Positions 17,316-27,295 of a stretch of 64,000 nt of DNA are shown in pieces (position 1 is the first letter of the stretch; the number at the start of each line of letters is the position of its first letter). A program made the translations under genes and the position numbers. The notes below the pieces were generated by a model. The model was not told where the DNA came from, did not search any database, and worked only from the letters and a program-made list of their open reading frames with translations. The DNA is from Vibrio harveyi NBRC 15634 = ATCC 14126 = KCTC 12724 (lineage in GTDB: Bacteria; Pseudomonadota; Gammaproteobacteria; Enterobacterales; Vibrionaceae), in the NCBI RefSeq assembly GCF_001591145.1, contig NZ_BCUF01000019.1, positions 28,837 through 92,836 of the forward strand, in the 5' to 3' direction.

Positions 17316-18377
17316 GTGGCAGTTACGTTTAAAGATGTTGCACGGTTAGCAGGTGTCTCGACGCAAACCGTATCGCGCGTAACCAACGGCGCGGATAACG
17401 TCGCAGAAGAAACACGAAAGCGAGTTAACGACGCAATCAAAAAGCTTGGATACGTGCCGAACAAAGGGGCACAAATGTTGAGCCGAGCGAAGTCGCGGAT
17501 CATCGGTATTGTCTCTTTGGATATCTCACTGCACGGTGTGGCTCTTATTGCTAATGGCGTTCGCAACCAAGCACATGAGATGGATTACGCGACGGCGCTG
17601 GCAGTGTTAGGTGACAACTCCATTGAGGAATTCCGTAGTGCAATCCGAGAGCTTATTGCCCAACAAGTTGATGCCATTATTATCAACGCTCCGGTAACCA
17701 GAGAGATGGCAGAGACCCTAGTGGAGCAGTTCAGTCAGCTCACGCTGGTTTTTATCGATGTACCCGAGGGGACGCCCGTTAATTCTCTCAGTTGTGATCA
17801 TAAATCTGGGGCAAATTTGGCGATCTCCCATTTGATTGAGTACAAACGCGAATCTTTTGTGTGCATTTCTGGACCAAAGGCATCCACGGCTTCTCAGATT
17901 CGTTACCAAGAATGGCAGTCACAGATTCAGCAGCATGGACTGATGCAAACGGCATTCTATGAGGGGGACTGGCAAGCAGTTAGTGGATACAACGCCATTA
18001 AAGATGCCGTGTTAAAAGGTGTCCCTTTTGATGCTGTATTGGTGGCGAATGATCAGATGGCGCTTGGCGTGTTATGCGCGCTTTCGGAGGCGGGTATTAA
18101 TGTACCTAAAACCGTATCTGTGGTTGGGTTTGATGGCATTCAAGATAGCCAATTTTTCTCACCCCCTCTGACAACGATTAAGCAAGATTTCAACGAACTT
18201 GGACGAAGGGCGGTCAAGTTAGTGCTGAGTCAGATGGAAAAAGGGCAAGGTGTTGTGTCAGAAGTATTGCCTGTCAGCTTGGTTGAACGACAAAGCACAT
18301 CAGCAAAGGCGGATACACTTTATGACAAGCAAGAAATACTTGCTCATCTAGAAAATATCCGCCGATTATTGCCTTAA
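17316..18377 (+). CDS. LacI/GalR-family transcriptional regulator of the alpha-galactoside locus
   Basis: A 353-residue repressor with the N-terminal LacI helix-turn-helix (VTFKDVARLAGVSTQTVSRV) and hinge region (KLGYVPNKGAQML, about residues 46-58), followed by a periplasmic-binding-protein-like effector domain that ends with SVVGFDGIQDSQFFSPPLTT. It is translated from GTG, with AGGAGA six bases upstream. Divergent placement next to the alpha-galactosidase and symporter indicates a local regulator responding to an alpha-galactoside. Its stop codon overlaps the converging DUF2867-like gene by four bases. Confidence 0.88.
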   Translation: MAVTFKDVARLAGVSTQTVSRVTNGADNVAEETRKRVNDAIKKLGYVPNKGAQMLSRAKSRIIGIVSLDISLHGVALIANGVRNQAHEMDYATALAVLGDNSIEEFRSAIRELIAQQVDAIIINAPVTREMAETLVEQFSQLTLVFIDVPEGTPVNSLSCDHKSGANLAISHLIEYKRESFVCISGPKASTASQIRYQEWQSQIQQHGLMQTAFYEGDWQAVSGYNAIKDAVLKGVPFDAVLVANDQMALGVLCALSEAGINVPKTVSVVGFDGIQDSQFFSPPLTTIKQDFNELGRRAVKLVLSQMEKGQGVVSEVLPVSLVERQSTSAKADTLYDKQEILAHLENIRRLLP

Positions 18378-19834
18378 CCGTCAGGTTGGACTTTGCTTTG
18401 GCTTTCCAGCACTTCTGCTTCTTTGGCGATGGCTTTCACCATTCCTTTAAAGATAAATAGGTGCGCGGGCATCATCGCAAACCAGTAAAGTAAGCCCGGA
18501 AAGCCTTGTGGGTGCCACCATGCGGTAATGTCGAACTCACGCTCTTCGCCATCGTCTTTAATCGTGATTTCCAAACGACCAAGTCCCGGTCCTTTCATTC
18601 CAAAGAACAGTGAGAGGAACAGGTTCTCTTCACAGCGAATGACTTTCCATGAATCAATGAAGTCACCCACCTTAAGCTCTGGTCCTGGTGGTGAAACTCG
18701 AATAGGTTTCCCACCACCAAAGAAGATATCGAGCCACTCGCGGGTTCGCCAAAGGAGATTGGCAAAGTAATAGCCTTTTTCCGGGCTTCCGATCTTTTGC
18801 GCGACTTTCCAAAGTGATTCCGCAGAGGCTTTTGTCTTGATGTTAGCTCCCGCTTGTTTTGGATAGTACCCGTAGCCTGGTTGCCAACGTTTGAGTGCTG
18901 CAGGCTCAAATCCCCAAACATTACTGCGCACAAAAGTCCCTTCAGTTGCTATGGTGTCTGTAACGGACTGCTCATAGCTGATCAGCTCTTGAGGGAATCG
19001 CTCATGAATGGCTTTGGTATCAGCAATGTAATCGTGTTCCAAACCTGCAAGTAGCGCTTTACCAATACTTGCGGGGACAGATGTCACAATAGCTAACCAA
19101 TACGATGCCATTTTAGGTGTCAGCAGGGGTGTTGAACAAAGTCGGTAAGGTTTCTTAGTGACCTTACAGATTACTTCAAATTGATCGCGATAACTTAGTG
19201 TATCTGGGCCACCAACTTCATAAATTTCACTTTCTGTTGGTTTGGTTTCTGCCAATTCAAGCAAATAGTGATTGAGGTTGGGTAGGGCGATTGGGTTGGC
19301 TTTGGAGTCTACCCATTTAGGTGCAATTAGAATCGGCAGGTTATAGACAAAGTCGCGCATGATCTCGAATGCCGCAGAACCGGGACCGATAATTACGCCA
19401 GCTCTAAGTTCAGTAACAGGCACACCGGCTTGGCGAATGATCTTTCCCGTCGCTTTGCGTGCTGCCAAATGTTGAGAGTTGCCAGTTTGAGGCTGAATTG
19501 CACTTAAGTAAATAACGTGTTCTACACGACTTTTCTCAAGGGCATTTTTGAAGTTCTCTGCGAGGTTTAATTCGTATTCAACAAAGTCGTGACCTTGCGC
19601 CATACCGTGCACAAGGAAGAAAACCAAATCAAAATCATTCACGATTTCGAGCGTCGCTTCTGCTTCGGCGAGGTCTAAATAAGTGAGTGTGAGATTAGGG
19701 TGTGGCTGAGTTCGGGATTCTAAATAGTCAATATGACGCGCCGCTGCCGTGACAATGTAACCTTTATCAAGCAGTTGTGGAAGAAGCTGTGAACCAATGT
19801 ATCCTGAAGCCCCAAGTACCAACACCTTTTTCAT
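18374..19834 (-). CDS. Rossmann-fold NAD(P)-binding protein with DUF2867-like C-terminus
   Basis: A 486-residue two-part protein. The first ~300 residues are an atypical short-chain dehydrogenase/NmrA-like Rossmann domain: GASGYIGSQLLPQL (residues 8-21) binds the dinucleotide, and HVIYLSAIQPQ corresponds to the strand bearing the catalytic Ser in active SDRs. A typical YxxxK is not evident, which points to a non-catalytic or divergent member. The last ~150 residues (SPPGPELKVGDFIDSWKVI onward) resemble DUF2867. The substrate is unknown. The gene runs tail to tail into the LacI regulator. Confidence 0.75.
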   Translation of the reverse strand: MKKVLVLGASGYIGSQLLPQLLDKGYIVTAAARHIDYLESRTQPHPNLTLTYLDLAEAEATLEIVNDFDLVFFLVHGMAQGHDFVEYELNLAENFKNALEKSRVEHVIYLSAIQPQTGNSQHLAARKATGKIIRQAGVPVTELRAGVIIGPGSAAFEIMRDFVYNLPILIAPKWVDSKANPIALPNLNHYLLELAETKPTESEIYEVGGPDTLSYRDQFEVICKVTKKPYRLCSTPLLTPKMASYWLAIVTSVPASIGKALLAGLEHDYIADTKAIHERFPQELISYEQSVTDTIATEGTFVRSNVWGFEPAALKRWQPGYGYYPKQAGANIKTKASAESLWKVAQKIGSPEKGYYFANLLWRTREWLDIFFGGGKPIRVSPPGPELKVGDFIDSWKVIRCEENLFLSLFFGMKGPGLGRLEITIKDDGEEREFDITAWWHPQGFPGLLYWFAMMPAHLFIFKGMVKAIAKEAEVLESQSKVQPDG

Positions 19835-19929
19835 TCTGAGTCCTTTTTATTGCTGGTGGATTAGTCACCACTGGGTATAATCATGAGACACTTTTCCCGT
19901 TCTATCAATAAGTTGTCGTCGGAGCGAGC

Positions 19930-21306
19930 ATGACTTTTTTCTCACAATTGGTTACTCATGCTGATAAGTCGTTTTTACGTCGACTATTTGCTATCGCATT
20001 ACCCATTACTTTACAGAGTATGATGTTCTCCAGCCGTGGCTTAGTAGACGTGTTGATGCTTGGTCAGTTGGGTGAGGCAGAAATTGCGGCTGTGGGTGTT
20101 GCAGCTAGAGCGACCTTTGTTACCACAATTATGTTGCTTGGCGTAACAACTGGTGGTGCCTTGTTAACGGCGCAATATTGGGGGGCGGGCGATAAAGTGG
20201 GGGTGCGCCAGAGTACTTCACTCACTTGGATGATCTCCATGGTATTCGCGGCTTTCACTGTCGTGTTATTTGTGTTGTTCCCCGAGCCCATTATGCGTCT
20301 GACAACAGATTCAGAAGAAGTGATTCGTCTTGGTGCCGATTATCTGGTGATCTCATCGGTCAGCATGTTTGCCGTGGCTTGTGTTGCCAGTATGGCGGTG
20401 GGTTTACGCGCCATGCATCAACCGGGGTTAAGTACGTTTTTTAGCGGCATCGGCATTCTGTCTAATATCTTTCTTAACTGGGTGCTTATTTTTGGGCAAT
20501 TTGGCTTTCCTGCGATGGGGATTAAAGGGGCTGCCATTGCGACGGTCATCAGTGGCGCAATTGAAGTAACCTGTTTATTCAGTTATCTGTGGTTTAAAAA
20601 GCACATCATTGCTTTTGGCTTGGATGACATTCGTGCCAGCTTAGTTTTGGATAAAATCACCCGTTTCTTAAAACTTTCCCTTCCGACAACATTTAACTTC
20701 CTAGCATGGGCGGGCGGCTTGTTTGCTTATCACGCGATTATGGGACAAGCAGGCGTGCAAGGCTTAGCGGCATTGTCAGTAATGACGCCAGTAGAGTCGA
20801 TTGCTCTTGCTATGATGATTGGCTCGTCTAACGCTGCTGCGGTATTGGTGGGTAATCAATTAGGCGCAAAGAACTTTGGTCCGGTTTACTACCAAGCGTG
20901 GGCAACCGTGATTCTCAATGTGTTGATAGCTGTTGTTGTCGCGATTTTACTTCTGCTCTCAAACCAACTTATTCTCGATGCCTTTAGTGCTCTAACGCCA
21001 GAAACGCGCCACCTAGCTGAACAGTTTATGGTGATTCTTGCGATCGGTGTGGTTCTTCGCTCTGTACCTATGATGGCTATTGTTGGTGTACTTCGTGCTG
21101 GTGGGGATGTGAAGTTCTGTTTATACCAAGATCTAATCGCGCAATGGGTGATCAGTATCCCTCTTGCTGCTTTTGGTGCAATTTATCTTGGTTTTGAGCC
21201 TCAGTGGGTTTATTTGCTGTTTTTGACCGAAGAAGTGGTGAAGTGGGGAACATGTCTACACCGCATGGCGAGCAAGAAATGGATGAAAAATTTGATCGAA
21301 GCTTGA
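19930..21306 (+). CDS. MATE-family multidrug/Na+ (or H+) antiporter
   Basis: A 458-residue, 12-helix exporter of the MATE family. Two MatE repeats are visible: the first opens with IALPITLQSMMFSSRGLVDVLMLGQLGEAEIAAVGVA (recognised in parts), and the second with LSLPTTFNFLAWAGGLFAYHAIMGQAG. Internal symmetry, length and the conserved VDVLMLGQLG helix fit the DinF/NorM superfamily. V. parahaemolyticus VmrA is a possible orthologue, but I cannot confirm that. GGAGCGAGC upstream gives the start. The cargo is presumably cationic drugs. Confidence 0.88.
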   Translation: MTFFSQLVTHADKSFLRRLFAIALPITLQSMMFSSRGLVDVLMLGQLGEAEIAAVGVAARATFVTTIMLLGVTTGGALLTAQYWGAGDKVGVRQSTSLTWMISMVFAAFTVVLFVLFPEPIMRLTTDSEEVIRLGADYLVISSVSMFAVACVASMAVGLRAMHQPGLSTFFSGIGILSNIFLNWVLIFGQFGFPAMGIKGAAIATVISGAIEVTCLFSYLWFKKHIIAFGLDDIRASLVLDKITRFLKLSLPTTFNFLAWAGGLFAYHAIMGQAGVQGLAALSVMTPVESIALAMMIGSSNAAAVLVGNQLGAKNFGPVYYQAWATVILNVLIAVVVAILLLLSNQLILDAFSALTPETRHLAEQFMVILAIGVVLRSVPMMAIVGVLRAGGDVKFCLYQDLIAQWVISIPLAAFGAIYLGFEPQWVYLLFLTEEVVKWGTCLHRMASKKWMKNLIEA

Positions 21307-21435
21307 ATGGTGTCGCGAGACAAGTTGCATTTGTACTCTGATAGTGTGATCAACTATTCAAAATACTTCCTACCAACAGGATTTTAGTGTAGATTCTGAT
21401 TCCAATTTTTAAACACCATTTGAGCGGCAAAATCA

Positions 21436-22107
21436 ATGTTAAAACTGTCAGACCTATGTAAAGGCTATGTAGACGGGGGAGAATTTCATCCTGTACTACA
21501 AGGGGCAGAATTAACATTACAACAAGGTGAACAAGTTGCATTAATGGGGGAAAGTGGCTCAGGTAAAAGTACCTTACTCAACTTGATAGCTGGTCTTGAT
21601 ACCGCAGATTCTGGCGAGATCCAGTACCCAAGCTTCGCCATGCACAGCGCTCCAGAGCACTTAAGAACTCTATACCGCCGCAACAATATTGGTAATATCT
21701 TCCAGCAGTTTAACCTACTTCCTACTTTGAACATCGCTGACAACATCCGTTTTTGTCGCCAATTAAAAGGCTTACCAGAAGATAAAGGCTTGTGGCGTCA
21801 AATTCTTTCAGCTCTAGACCTTATGCCGCTTTTAGGTCGTTACCCTGAAGAAGTCTCTGGTGGTCAGCAACAACGTGCAGCGATTGCTCGTGCTTTGTAC
21901 ATGGAACCGAAAATCCTGCTTGCCGATGAGCCAACTGGTAGTTTGGATGAGCGTAATGCTGAAGCGGTAATGCGTTTGCTAACGAGTCTTGCTCGCCAGT
22001 TAGAGTGTACTTTGCTGCTGGTGACACACAGTGAAAAAGTGGCAGAACACATGGAAGGTCGAATCCGTCTTCAAGGAGGACAGCTGCATGTTATGGCCCG
22101 TAGTTAA
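21436..22107 (+). CDS. ABC transporter ATPase (LolD/MacB-like)
   Basis: A 223-residue ATPase of the MacB/LolD class that partners FtsX-type permeases. It shows Walker A GESGSGKST (about residues 38-46), the signature SGGQQQRAAIARAL (about 141-154), Walker B ILLADEPTGSLD, and the His switch LLVTHSEK. The permease gene begins inside its last 20 bases, so the two are co-translated; an AttH-like gene follows. The set resembles AttF-AttG-AttH of Agrobacterium, whose role is not well established. Confidence 0.9.
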   Translation: MLKLSDLCKGYVDGGEFHPVLQGAELTLQQGEQVALMGESGSGKSTLLNLIAGLDTADSGEIQYPSFAMHSAPEHLRTLYRRNNIGNIFQQFNLLPTLNIADNIRFCRQLKGLPEDKGLWRQILSALDLMPLLGRYPEEVSGGQQQRAAIARALYMEPKILLADEPTGSLDERNAEAVMRLLTSLARQLECTLLLVTHSEKVAEHMEGRIRLQGGQLHVMARS

Positions 22108-24541
22108 GGCACTACTCGGTCATTACCGTCGCTATCCACTTCAAATCATTCTTGTTTGGCTTGGTTTAACCCTCGGGGTGTCCCTCCTTGTCGGTGTGAC
22201 TTCTATTAACCAACACGCTAAACAGAGCTACGAAACCGGTGAGAAACTTTTTTCAAACCCTTTGCCTTACCGTATTCGTACTAAGCATTCTGCTAACAAA
22301 ATTCCTCAGGGCTTTTATATTCAATTACGTCGCGCTGGTTTCAACCAATGTGCGCCTTTTGATATTCTTCATCTCGATACGAAAGCCGACTTAAGCCTGA
22401 TGCTAGTAGGCGTTGATCCTGTAGCGCTGTTGCCGCTTCACCAAGGTAAATCACTTAAAGACCTTCCTATGTTGTCTTTAATGAAGCCTCCGTATCCTAT
22501 CCTTGCTAGCCAAGATCTGGCTGCACACATGCAATGGAATGATGGCGACTTTATTGAGCTCAATGATGGCAGTCGACTTGGACCGCTAAAAGTCGATACG
22601 GACAACTTACTCTCTGGCACTCGCCTCGTTACCGATATTTCTCTTCTTCGTATGCTTAAGCGCAGCTCCGGTTTGTCCGCTATTGCTTGTGGTGAAATGT
22701 CCGAAGAGAAAATGTTGGCACTAAAAAATATGCTGCCAAACGGTATGACACTGGTGCGTAACAGCCGCTCCGAATTAGAGTCACTGACAAAAGCATTCCA
22801 CATGAACTTAACGGCGATGGGTATGTTGTCGTTCTTAGTTGGCTTATTCATCTTCTATCAAGCAATGTCGCTGTCTTTTATTCAACGTCAGCGCTTGGTT
22901 GGTATCCTCCGTCAAACGGGGGTGAATGGCATGCAATTGGCGCAAGCGCTTATGCTTGAGCTGACCATCCTTGTTCTTGTTGCTTGGGCGTGTGGTAACT
23001 TCTTTGGTCTTATTTTGGCAAATGAGCTTATCCCTGCTGTCTCTTCAAGCTTGAGCGATCTTTATGACGCAAACGTCGGTTTGACGATTGGCTGGTCATG
23101 GGAGTCGAGCCTGTACAGTTTGGCAATGTCAGCGATGGGCGCTTTGATTTCGTGTCTGTGGCCGCTGATTCGCTTGTTAAAGTCACAACCGATTCGACTT
23201 TCTTCTCGGTTGTCTCTGATGCGTTTTGCTGGGCGAGAGTTCTCTTGGCAGGCTTTCGCGGCGTGTGCGTTCTGTGTAGCTGCAGTTGCCGTCTATCAAG
23301 CGCCAAAAACTCAAGAGTCGGGATTTGCGATTATCGCACTCATGCTGATCAGTGTGGCGTTGTTTATGCCGTTTTTGATGTGGCATATGTTCCAAAGCTT
23401 CTCTTACTCACTGCGTTGGGTTCGTGTACGTTGGTTCTTTGCCGATGCTGCAGCAAGTATGAGTTACCGTGGTGTAGCAACCATGGCATTTATGCTCGCA
23501 TTGGCAGCGAACATTGGCGTGGAGACCATGGTGGGCAGCTTCCGTGATACAACGGATAAGTGGCTGAGCCAACGCCTTGCGGCTGATATCTATATTTACC
23601 CAACTAATAACTCAGCAGCACGCATGAGTGCTTGGTTAAAAGAGCAACCCGAAGTGGATGCTGTTTGGTGGCGTTGGGAAAAAGATGTCCCTACTGAGCG
23701 CGGTGCATTACAAGTGGTGAGCACGGGTTCTTCAGAAGGAGAGTTGGACTCTCTTACGGTGAAACTAGGCGTTCCAAATTACTGGTATCACTTGCACCAT
23801 TCTAAGAGTTTAATGGTAAGTGAATCCATGGCTTTGAAGCTCGGCATTCGCCCTGGCGACTATATCGACCTTCAACCTCCTTTAGGGGGAGGTTGGCAAG
23901 TGGTTGGCGTGTACTACGATTATGGCAACCCATATAACCAAATCATGATGTCTCATCGTAATTGGCTGTACGCGTTTGCGGGCTCTGGTAATGTTGGACT
24001 TGGTGTTTTGCTGGAAGATAATGTCAATGGCGAAGGCTTGAAGCGTAGATTAGAGAACGTATTCCGTTTGTCCCAAGACCGAGTCTTTGATAACAACAAT
24101 ATCTACAACCAAGCTATGCGTGTGTTTGACCATACCTTTGCTATTGCAGGCACCTTGGGCAACATCACTCTGATCATTGCGGTATTTGGTTTGTTCTTTG
24201 CAACACTTGCGGGAGAACTTTCTCGGCAAAGACACTTCTCACTACTGCGGTGTATGGGTGTATCAGGCAAAGAACTAGTCATGTTGGGTGGTTTACAGCT
24301 ATTTGTCTTCGGTACCATCTCAGCCATCATTGCGGTCCCACTTGGTTTAGCATTGGCACACTTGATCGTTGATATCATCATTAAACAATCATTTGGTTGG
24401 TCGCTAGAGTTACAGACGATTCCTTGGGAATACGCTCAAACGATCGCTTGGGCAATGTTGGCGATCATGATAGCAGGAGCTTTACCTGTTATCAGGATGA
24501 TTAAGAGCACGCCAATGAAGTCATTGAGGGATGCGCTGTAG
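22088..24541 (+). CDS. FtsX-family ABC transporter permease (AttG-like)
   Basis: An 817-residue permease with two FtsX domains. There is a helix near the N-terminus (about 20-40), a ~200-residue extracytoplasmic domain, a three-helix block (about 245-370), a further helix pair (about 400-460), a second extracytoplasmic domain, and three C-terminal helices, including the typical RHFSLLRCMGVSGKELVMLGG loop in pieces. The ATG at 22088 is chosen because AAGGAGG lies nine bases upstream; longer readings overlap the ATPase gene further. Such permeases usually move lipids or lipoproteins or act mechanically on envelope enzymes. Confidence 0.85.
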   Translation: MLWPVVKALLGHYRRYPLQIILVWLGLTLGVSLLVGVTSINQHAKQSYETGEKLFSNPLPYRIRTKHSANKIPQGFYIQLRRAGFNQCAPFDILHLDTKADLSLMLVGVDPVALLPLHQGKSLKDLPMLSLMKPPYPILASQDLAAHMQWNDGDFIELNDGSRLGPLKVDTDNLLSGTRLVTDISLLRMLKRSSGLSAIACGEMSEEKMLALKNMLPNGMTLVRNSRSELESLTKAFHMNLTAMGMLSFLVGLFIFYQAMSLSFIQRQRLVGILRQTGVNGMQLAQALMLELTILVLVAWACGNFFGLILANELIPAVSSSLSDLYDANVGLTIGWSWESSLYSLAMSAMGALISCLWPLIRLLKSQPIRLSSRLSLMRFAGREFSWQAFAACAFCVAAVAVYQAPKTQESGFAIIALMLISVALFMPFLMWHMFQSFSYSLRWVRVRWFFADAAASMSYRGVATMAFMLALAANIGVETMVGSFRDTTDKWLSQRLAADIYIYPTNNSAARMSAWLKEQPEVDAVWWRWEKDVPTERGALQVVSTGSSEGELDSLTVKLGVPNYWYHLHHSKSLMVSESMALKLGIRPGDYIDLQPPLGGGWQVVGVYYDYGNPYNQIMMSHRNWLYAFAGSGNVGLGVLLEDNVNGEGLKRRLENVFRLSQDRVFDNNNIYNQAMRVFDHTFAIAGTLGNITLIIAVFGLFFATLAGELSRQRHFSLLRCMGVSGKELVMLGGLQLFVFGTISAIIAVPLGLALAHLIVDIIIKQSFGWSLELQTIPWEYAQTIAWAMLAIMIAGALPVIRMIKSTPMKSLRDAL

Positions 24542-25665
24542 TGAAAAACATGAAACTCAAAAAGCTGCTATCTCTTTCTGCATTAGTGTTTGTCGTATTT
24601 GTCACCCTCGCGGGCATGACTCTTTATTTTACGTATTGGGCAGAAGCGACAGCAACTGAACAAAGTGAAATCAGCGATGTATTAAAGCGCGAAAGTAAGA
24701 CTATCTTCGAGCCAGTTCTACCAAATGAGCACGTTTCGCTGCCGCATGATTTCCGTTTTCATCCAGATTACCAACATGAATGGTGGAACTACTTTGGGAA
24801 GGTGCAAGACAAGCACGGCAAGGTTTACAACATTCAATGGAGTTATTTCCGCGTTGCTACTGACGAGCGTGATACTCGAGGTTGGCAAAACCCACAATTG
24901 TTTATCTCTCATATTGTCGTCAGTTCTGGCTCGCATGTTTGGAAAGAGCAGCGTGTCGCTCGTGGAGGGATTGGGCAGGCGGGCATGACGAATCGTCCTT
25001 TCCGTTTATGGATTGACAACTGGACTTGGCGTGCGCTTGGCTCCACACCATTCCCAGGAAATCTTGATGTCTCGACCGATACGTTTGCAATTGACTTAAA
25101 TACTACAACGAGCGGTCCTTTTGTTGTTAATGGTGACAAAGGGTTCCAAGTTAAACATGCGCTGCAATCTATCGCGTCTTTTAGCTTCAGTGCGCCGTTT
25201 CTCAATGTCAAAGGTACCCTTACCCTTAATGGACGTGAAATCCCAGTATCAGGCTCTGGATGGACACAGAAGGAGTGGGGAAGTGGTCTGATTGGCGAAG
25301 GGCAGCAAGGTTGGGATTGGTTTGTGTTTAACCTTGATGATGGACGAGCGCTTACAGTGAGTCGTTATCGTCATAATGGTCAGGTTCCTCATTTATTCGG
25401 CACACTATCAACGCGTTCTGGCAAGGTGATAAACCTAACAGAAAAAGAGCTGACGATGACGCCACTACACGTCACTAACTTGTCTAATGGAAGAAGGTTA
25501 CCGCTTCAGTGGATCATCAATGTCCCCGGGCAAAACATCAATTTAACGACACGGATCATAAAATCGGACATGTGGCTTCCTTTTGTGATTCCATATTGGG
25601 AAGGACCGATACTCGCATCGGGTTCCAATGAAGCCTGGGGTTTTATGCAACTCACCGGTTACTAG
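24541..25665 (+). CDS. AttH/CrtC-type lipocalin-like exported protein
   Basis: A 374-residue protein with an N-terminal hydrophobic anchor or signal (about residues 9-33) and a two-part beta-barrel of the AttH / hydroxyneurosporene synthase (CrtC) family. FRFHPDYQHEWWNYFGKV (about residue 70), the central SGSGWTQKEWGSG and QQGWDWFVFNLDDGR are family hallmarks. The start is a GTG overlapping the permease stop by one base; an ATG nine bases further in is possible. The genetic link with an ABC-FtsX system indicates handling of a lipid or hydrophobic ligand. A strong terminator follows. Confidence 0.82.
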   Translation: MKNMKLKKLLSLSALVFVVFVTLAGMTLYFTYWAEATATEQSEISDVLKRESKTIFEPVLPNEHVSLPHDFRFHPDYQHEWWNYFGKVQDKHGKVYNIQWSYFRVATDERDTRGWQNPQLFISHIVVSSGSHVWKEQRVARGGIGQAGMTNRPFRLWIDNWTWRALGSTPFPGNLDVSTDTFAIDLNTTTSGPFVVNGDKGFQVKHALQSIASFSFSAPFLNVKGTLTLNGREIPVSGSGWTQKEWGSGLIGEGQQGWDWFVFNLDDGRALTVSRYRHNGQVPHLFGTLSTRSGKVINLTEKELTMTPLHVTNLSNGRRLPLQWIINVPGQNINLTTRIIKSDMWLPFVIPYWEGPILASGSNEAWGFMQLTGY

Positions 25666-25673
25666 AAATAACG

Positions 25674-25704
25674 AAAAAGCCACCCAACAAGGGTGGCTTT
25701 TTTG
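25674..25704 (+). terminator. Rho-independent terminator of the ABC-FtsX-AttH unit
   Basis: AAAAAGCCACCC pairs with GGGTGGCTTTTTT around a short loop, directly after the AttH-like gene. Confidence 0.9.
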
Positions 25705-25996
25705 TTACTGAAACACGCAGTTTTCGGTGTAAAACCGCACGTTAATCACGAAAATTAGTCAGATATTATACTAACTTAATAGTAGTCTATGTGAATAGAT
25801 TGAGCTTATAAGGAGATAGGCAGGTCTTGTAAATAACTATGTTCTTGTTGAAAAATACGATGTTTCGTAAATGAAACCTCGGAAAAATCGAAGTTTAAAC
25901 TCTAAACAAGCGATTATTCTAAAATTTTCAGCAGCTATACACTCTCATCATTCTTTGTTAATCGTTTATTAAGATAATAAATATAAGGGCGAAACC
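25705..25996. other. nhaA upstream region
   Basis: About 290 AT-rich bases between the terminator and nhaA. An AGGAGATAGG motif at about 25811-25820 resembles a ribosome binding site but has no convincing frame behind it. No nhaR regulator gene is next to nhaA here. Confidence 0.35.
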
Positions 25997-27172
25997 ATGA
26001 ACGATGTCATTCGTGACTTTTTCAAAATGGAATCCGCAGGCGGTATCCTTCTTGTGATTGCAGCAGCAATCGCTATGACCATTGCAAACTCACCGCTTGG
26101 CGAAAGTTATCAAGCAATGCTGCATACTTATGTATTTGGTATGTCAGTGGCTCACTGGATCAACGATGGCCTGATGGCTGTGTTCTTCCTATTAATCGGT
26201 CTTGAAGTAAAGCGTGAGCTGCTTGAAGGCGCACTTAAATCAAAAGAAACCGCAATCTTCCCTGCAATTGCAGCGGTAGGTGGTATGTTAGCTCCGGCAC
26301 TTATCTACGTTGCTTTCAACGCAGGTGATGCAGAAGCGATTTCTGGCTGGGCAATTCCTGCGGCAACAGACATTGCGTTCGCTCTAGGTATCATGGCGCT
26401 TCTTGGTAAGCGTGTTCCTATCAGCTTGAAGGTTTTCCTACTTGCGTTGGCGATCATTGATGACCTTGGTGTGGTTGTGATTATTGCGCTGTTCTACACT
26501 GGCGATCTATCAACGATGGCATTGATTGTCGGCTTCATCATGACGGGTGTCTTGTTCATGCTGAACGCAAAAGAGGTCACCAAGCTAACACCTTATATGA
26601 TTGTCGGTGCGATACTATGGTTTGCCGTACTTAAATCTGGTGTTCACGCAACACTTGCAGGTGTGGTTATCGGCTTCGCTATCCCACTTAAAGGCAAGAA
26701 GGGCGAGCACTCTCCACTGAAACACATGGAGCACGCACTTCACCCATACGTAGCATTCGGCATTCTTCCTCTGTTTGCTTTTGCAAATGCAGGTATCTCA
26801 CTAGAAGGCGTATCGATGTCAGGTCTGACTTCAATGTTGCCTCTGGGTATTGCGCTGGGTCTGTTGGTTGGTAAACCACTTGGTATCTTCACATTTAGCT
26901 GGGCTGCAGTGAAAATGGGCGTGGCTAAGCTGCCAGAAGGTGTGAACTTTGTACATATTTTCGCTGTGTCCGTGTTGTGTGGTATCGGCTTCACCATGTC
27001 GATCTTCATCTCGTCACTTGCGTTTGGCAATGTAAGTCCAGAATTTGATACTTACGCTCGACTAGGTATCCTGATGGGCTCAACGACAGCTGCTGTAATT
27101 GGTTACGCACTACTGCACTTCTCCTTGCCAAAGAAAGCGGCTGAAGAAGTCGCAAGCGAGAAAAAAGCGTAA
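25997..27172 (+). CDS. nhaA: Na+/H+ antiporter NhaA
   Basis: NhaA exports sodium in exchange for two protons across the inner membrane, protecting against sodium and alkaline stress. The 391-residue protein matches the E. coli length (388). It starts [20 protein letters not shown], and the essential aspartate pair lies in [13 protein letters not shown] (Asp163/164 equivalents). [17 protein letters not shown] and [12 protein letters not shown] segments carry the conserved helix 4 break. It is a single-gene unit with its own terminator. Confidence 0.96.
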   Translation: MNDVIRDFFKMESAGGILLVIAAAIAMTIANSPLGESYQAMLHTYVFGMSVAHWINDGLMAVFFLLIGLEVKRELLEGALKSKETAIFPAIAAVGGMLAPALIYVAFNAGDAEAISGWAIPAATDIAFALGIMALLGKRVPISLKVFLLALAIIDDLGVVVIIALFYTGDLSTMALIVGFIMTGVLFMLNAKEVTKLTPYMIVGAILWFAVLKSGVHATLAGVVIGFAIPLKGKKGEHSPLKHMEHALHPYVAFGILPLFAFANAGISLEGVSMSGLTSMLPLGIALGLLVGKPLGIFTFSWAAVKMGVAKLPEGVNFVHIFAVSVLCGIGFTMSIFISSLAFGNVSPEFDTYARLGILMGSTTAAVIGYALLHFSLPKKAAEEVASEKKA

Positions 27173-27192
27173 GCTAAGATAGAATAATTTAA

Positions 27193-27222
27193 CGAAAGCC
27201 TCCCGACAGGGGGGCTTTTTTG
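27193..27222 (+). terminator. nhaA terminator
   Basis: AAAGCCTCCC pairs with GGGGGGCTTTTTT around a short loop, about 20 bases after the nhaA stop. Confidence 0.9.
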
Positions 27223-27295
27223 TATCCGAGGATCGGTGAAGTTTGTTCAACGTAATACAAGGTTAAGTGAAGGCGGCAAACTCAAATGACAGACG

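Noticed and set aside
25811..25853. AGGAGATAGG upstream of nhaA as the start of a small gene
   Set aside because: The ATG that follows is too distant and its frame closes early without recognisable content.
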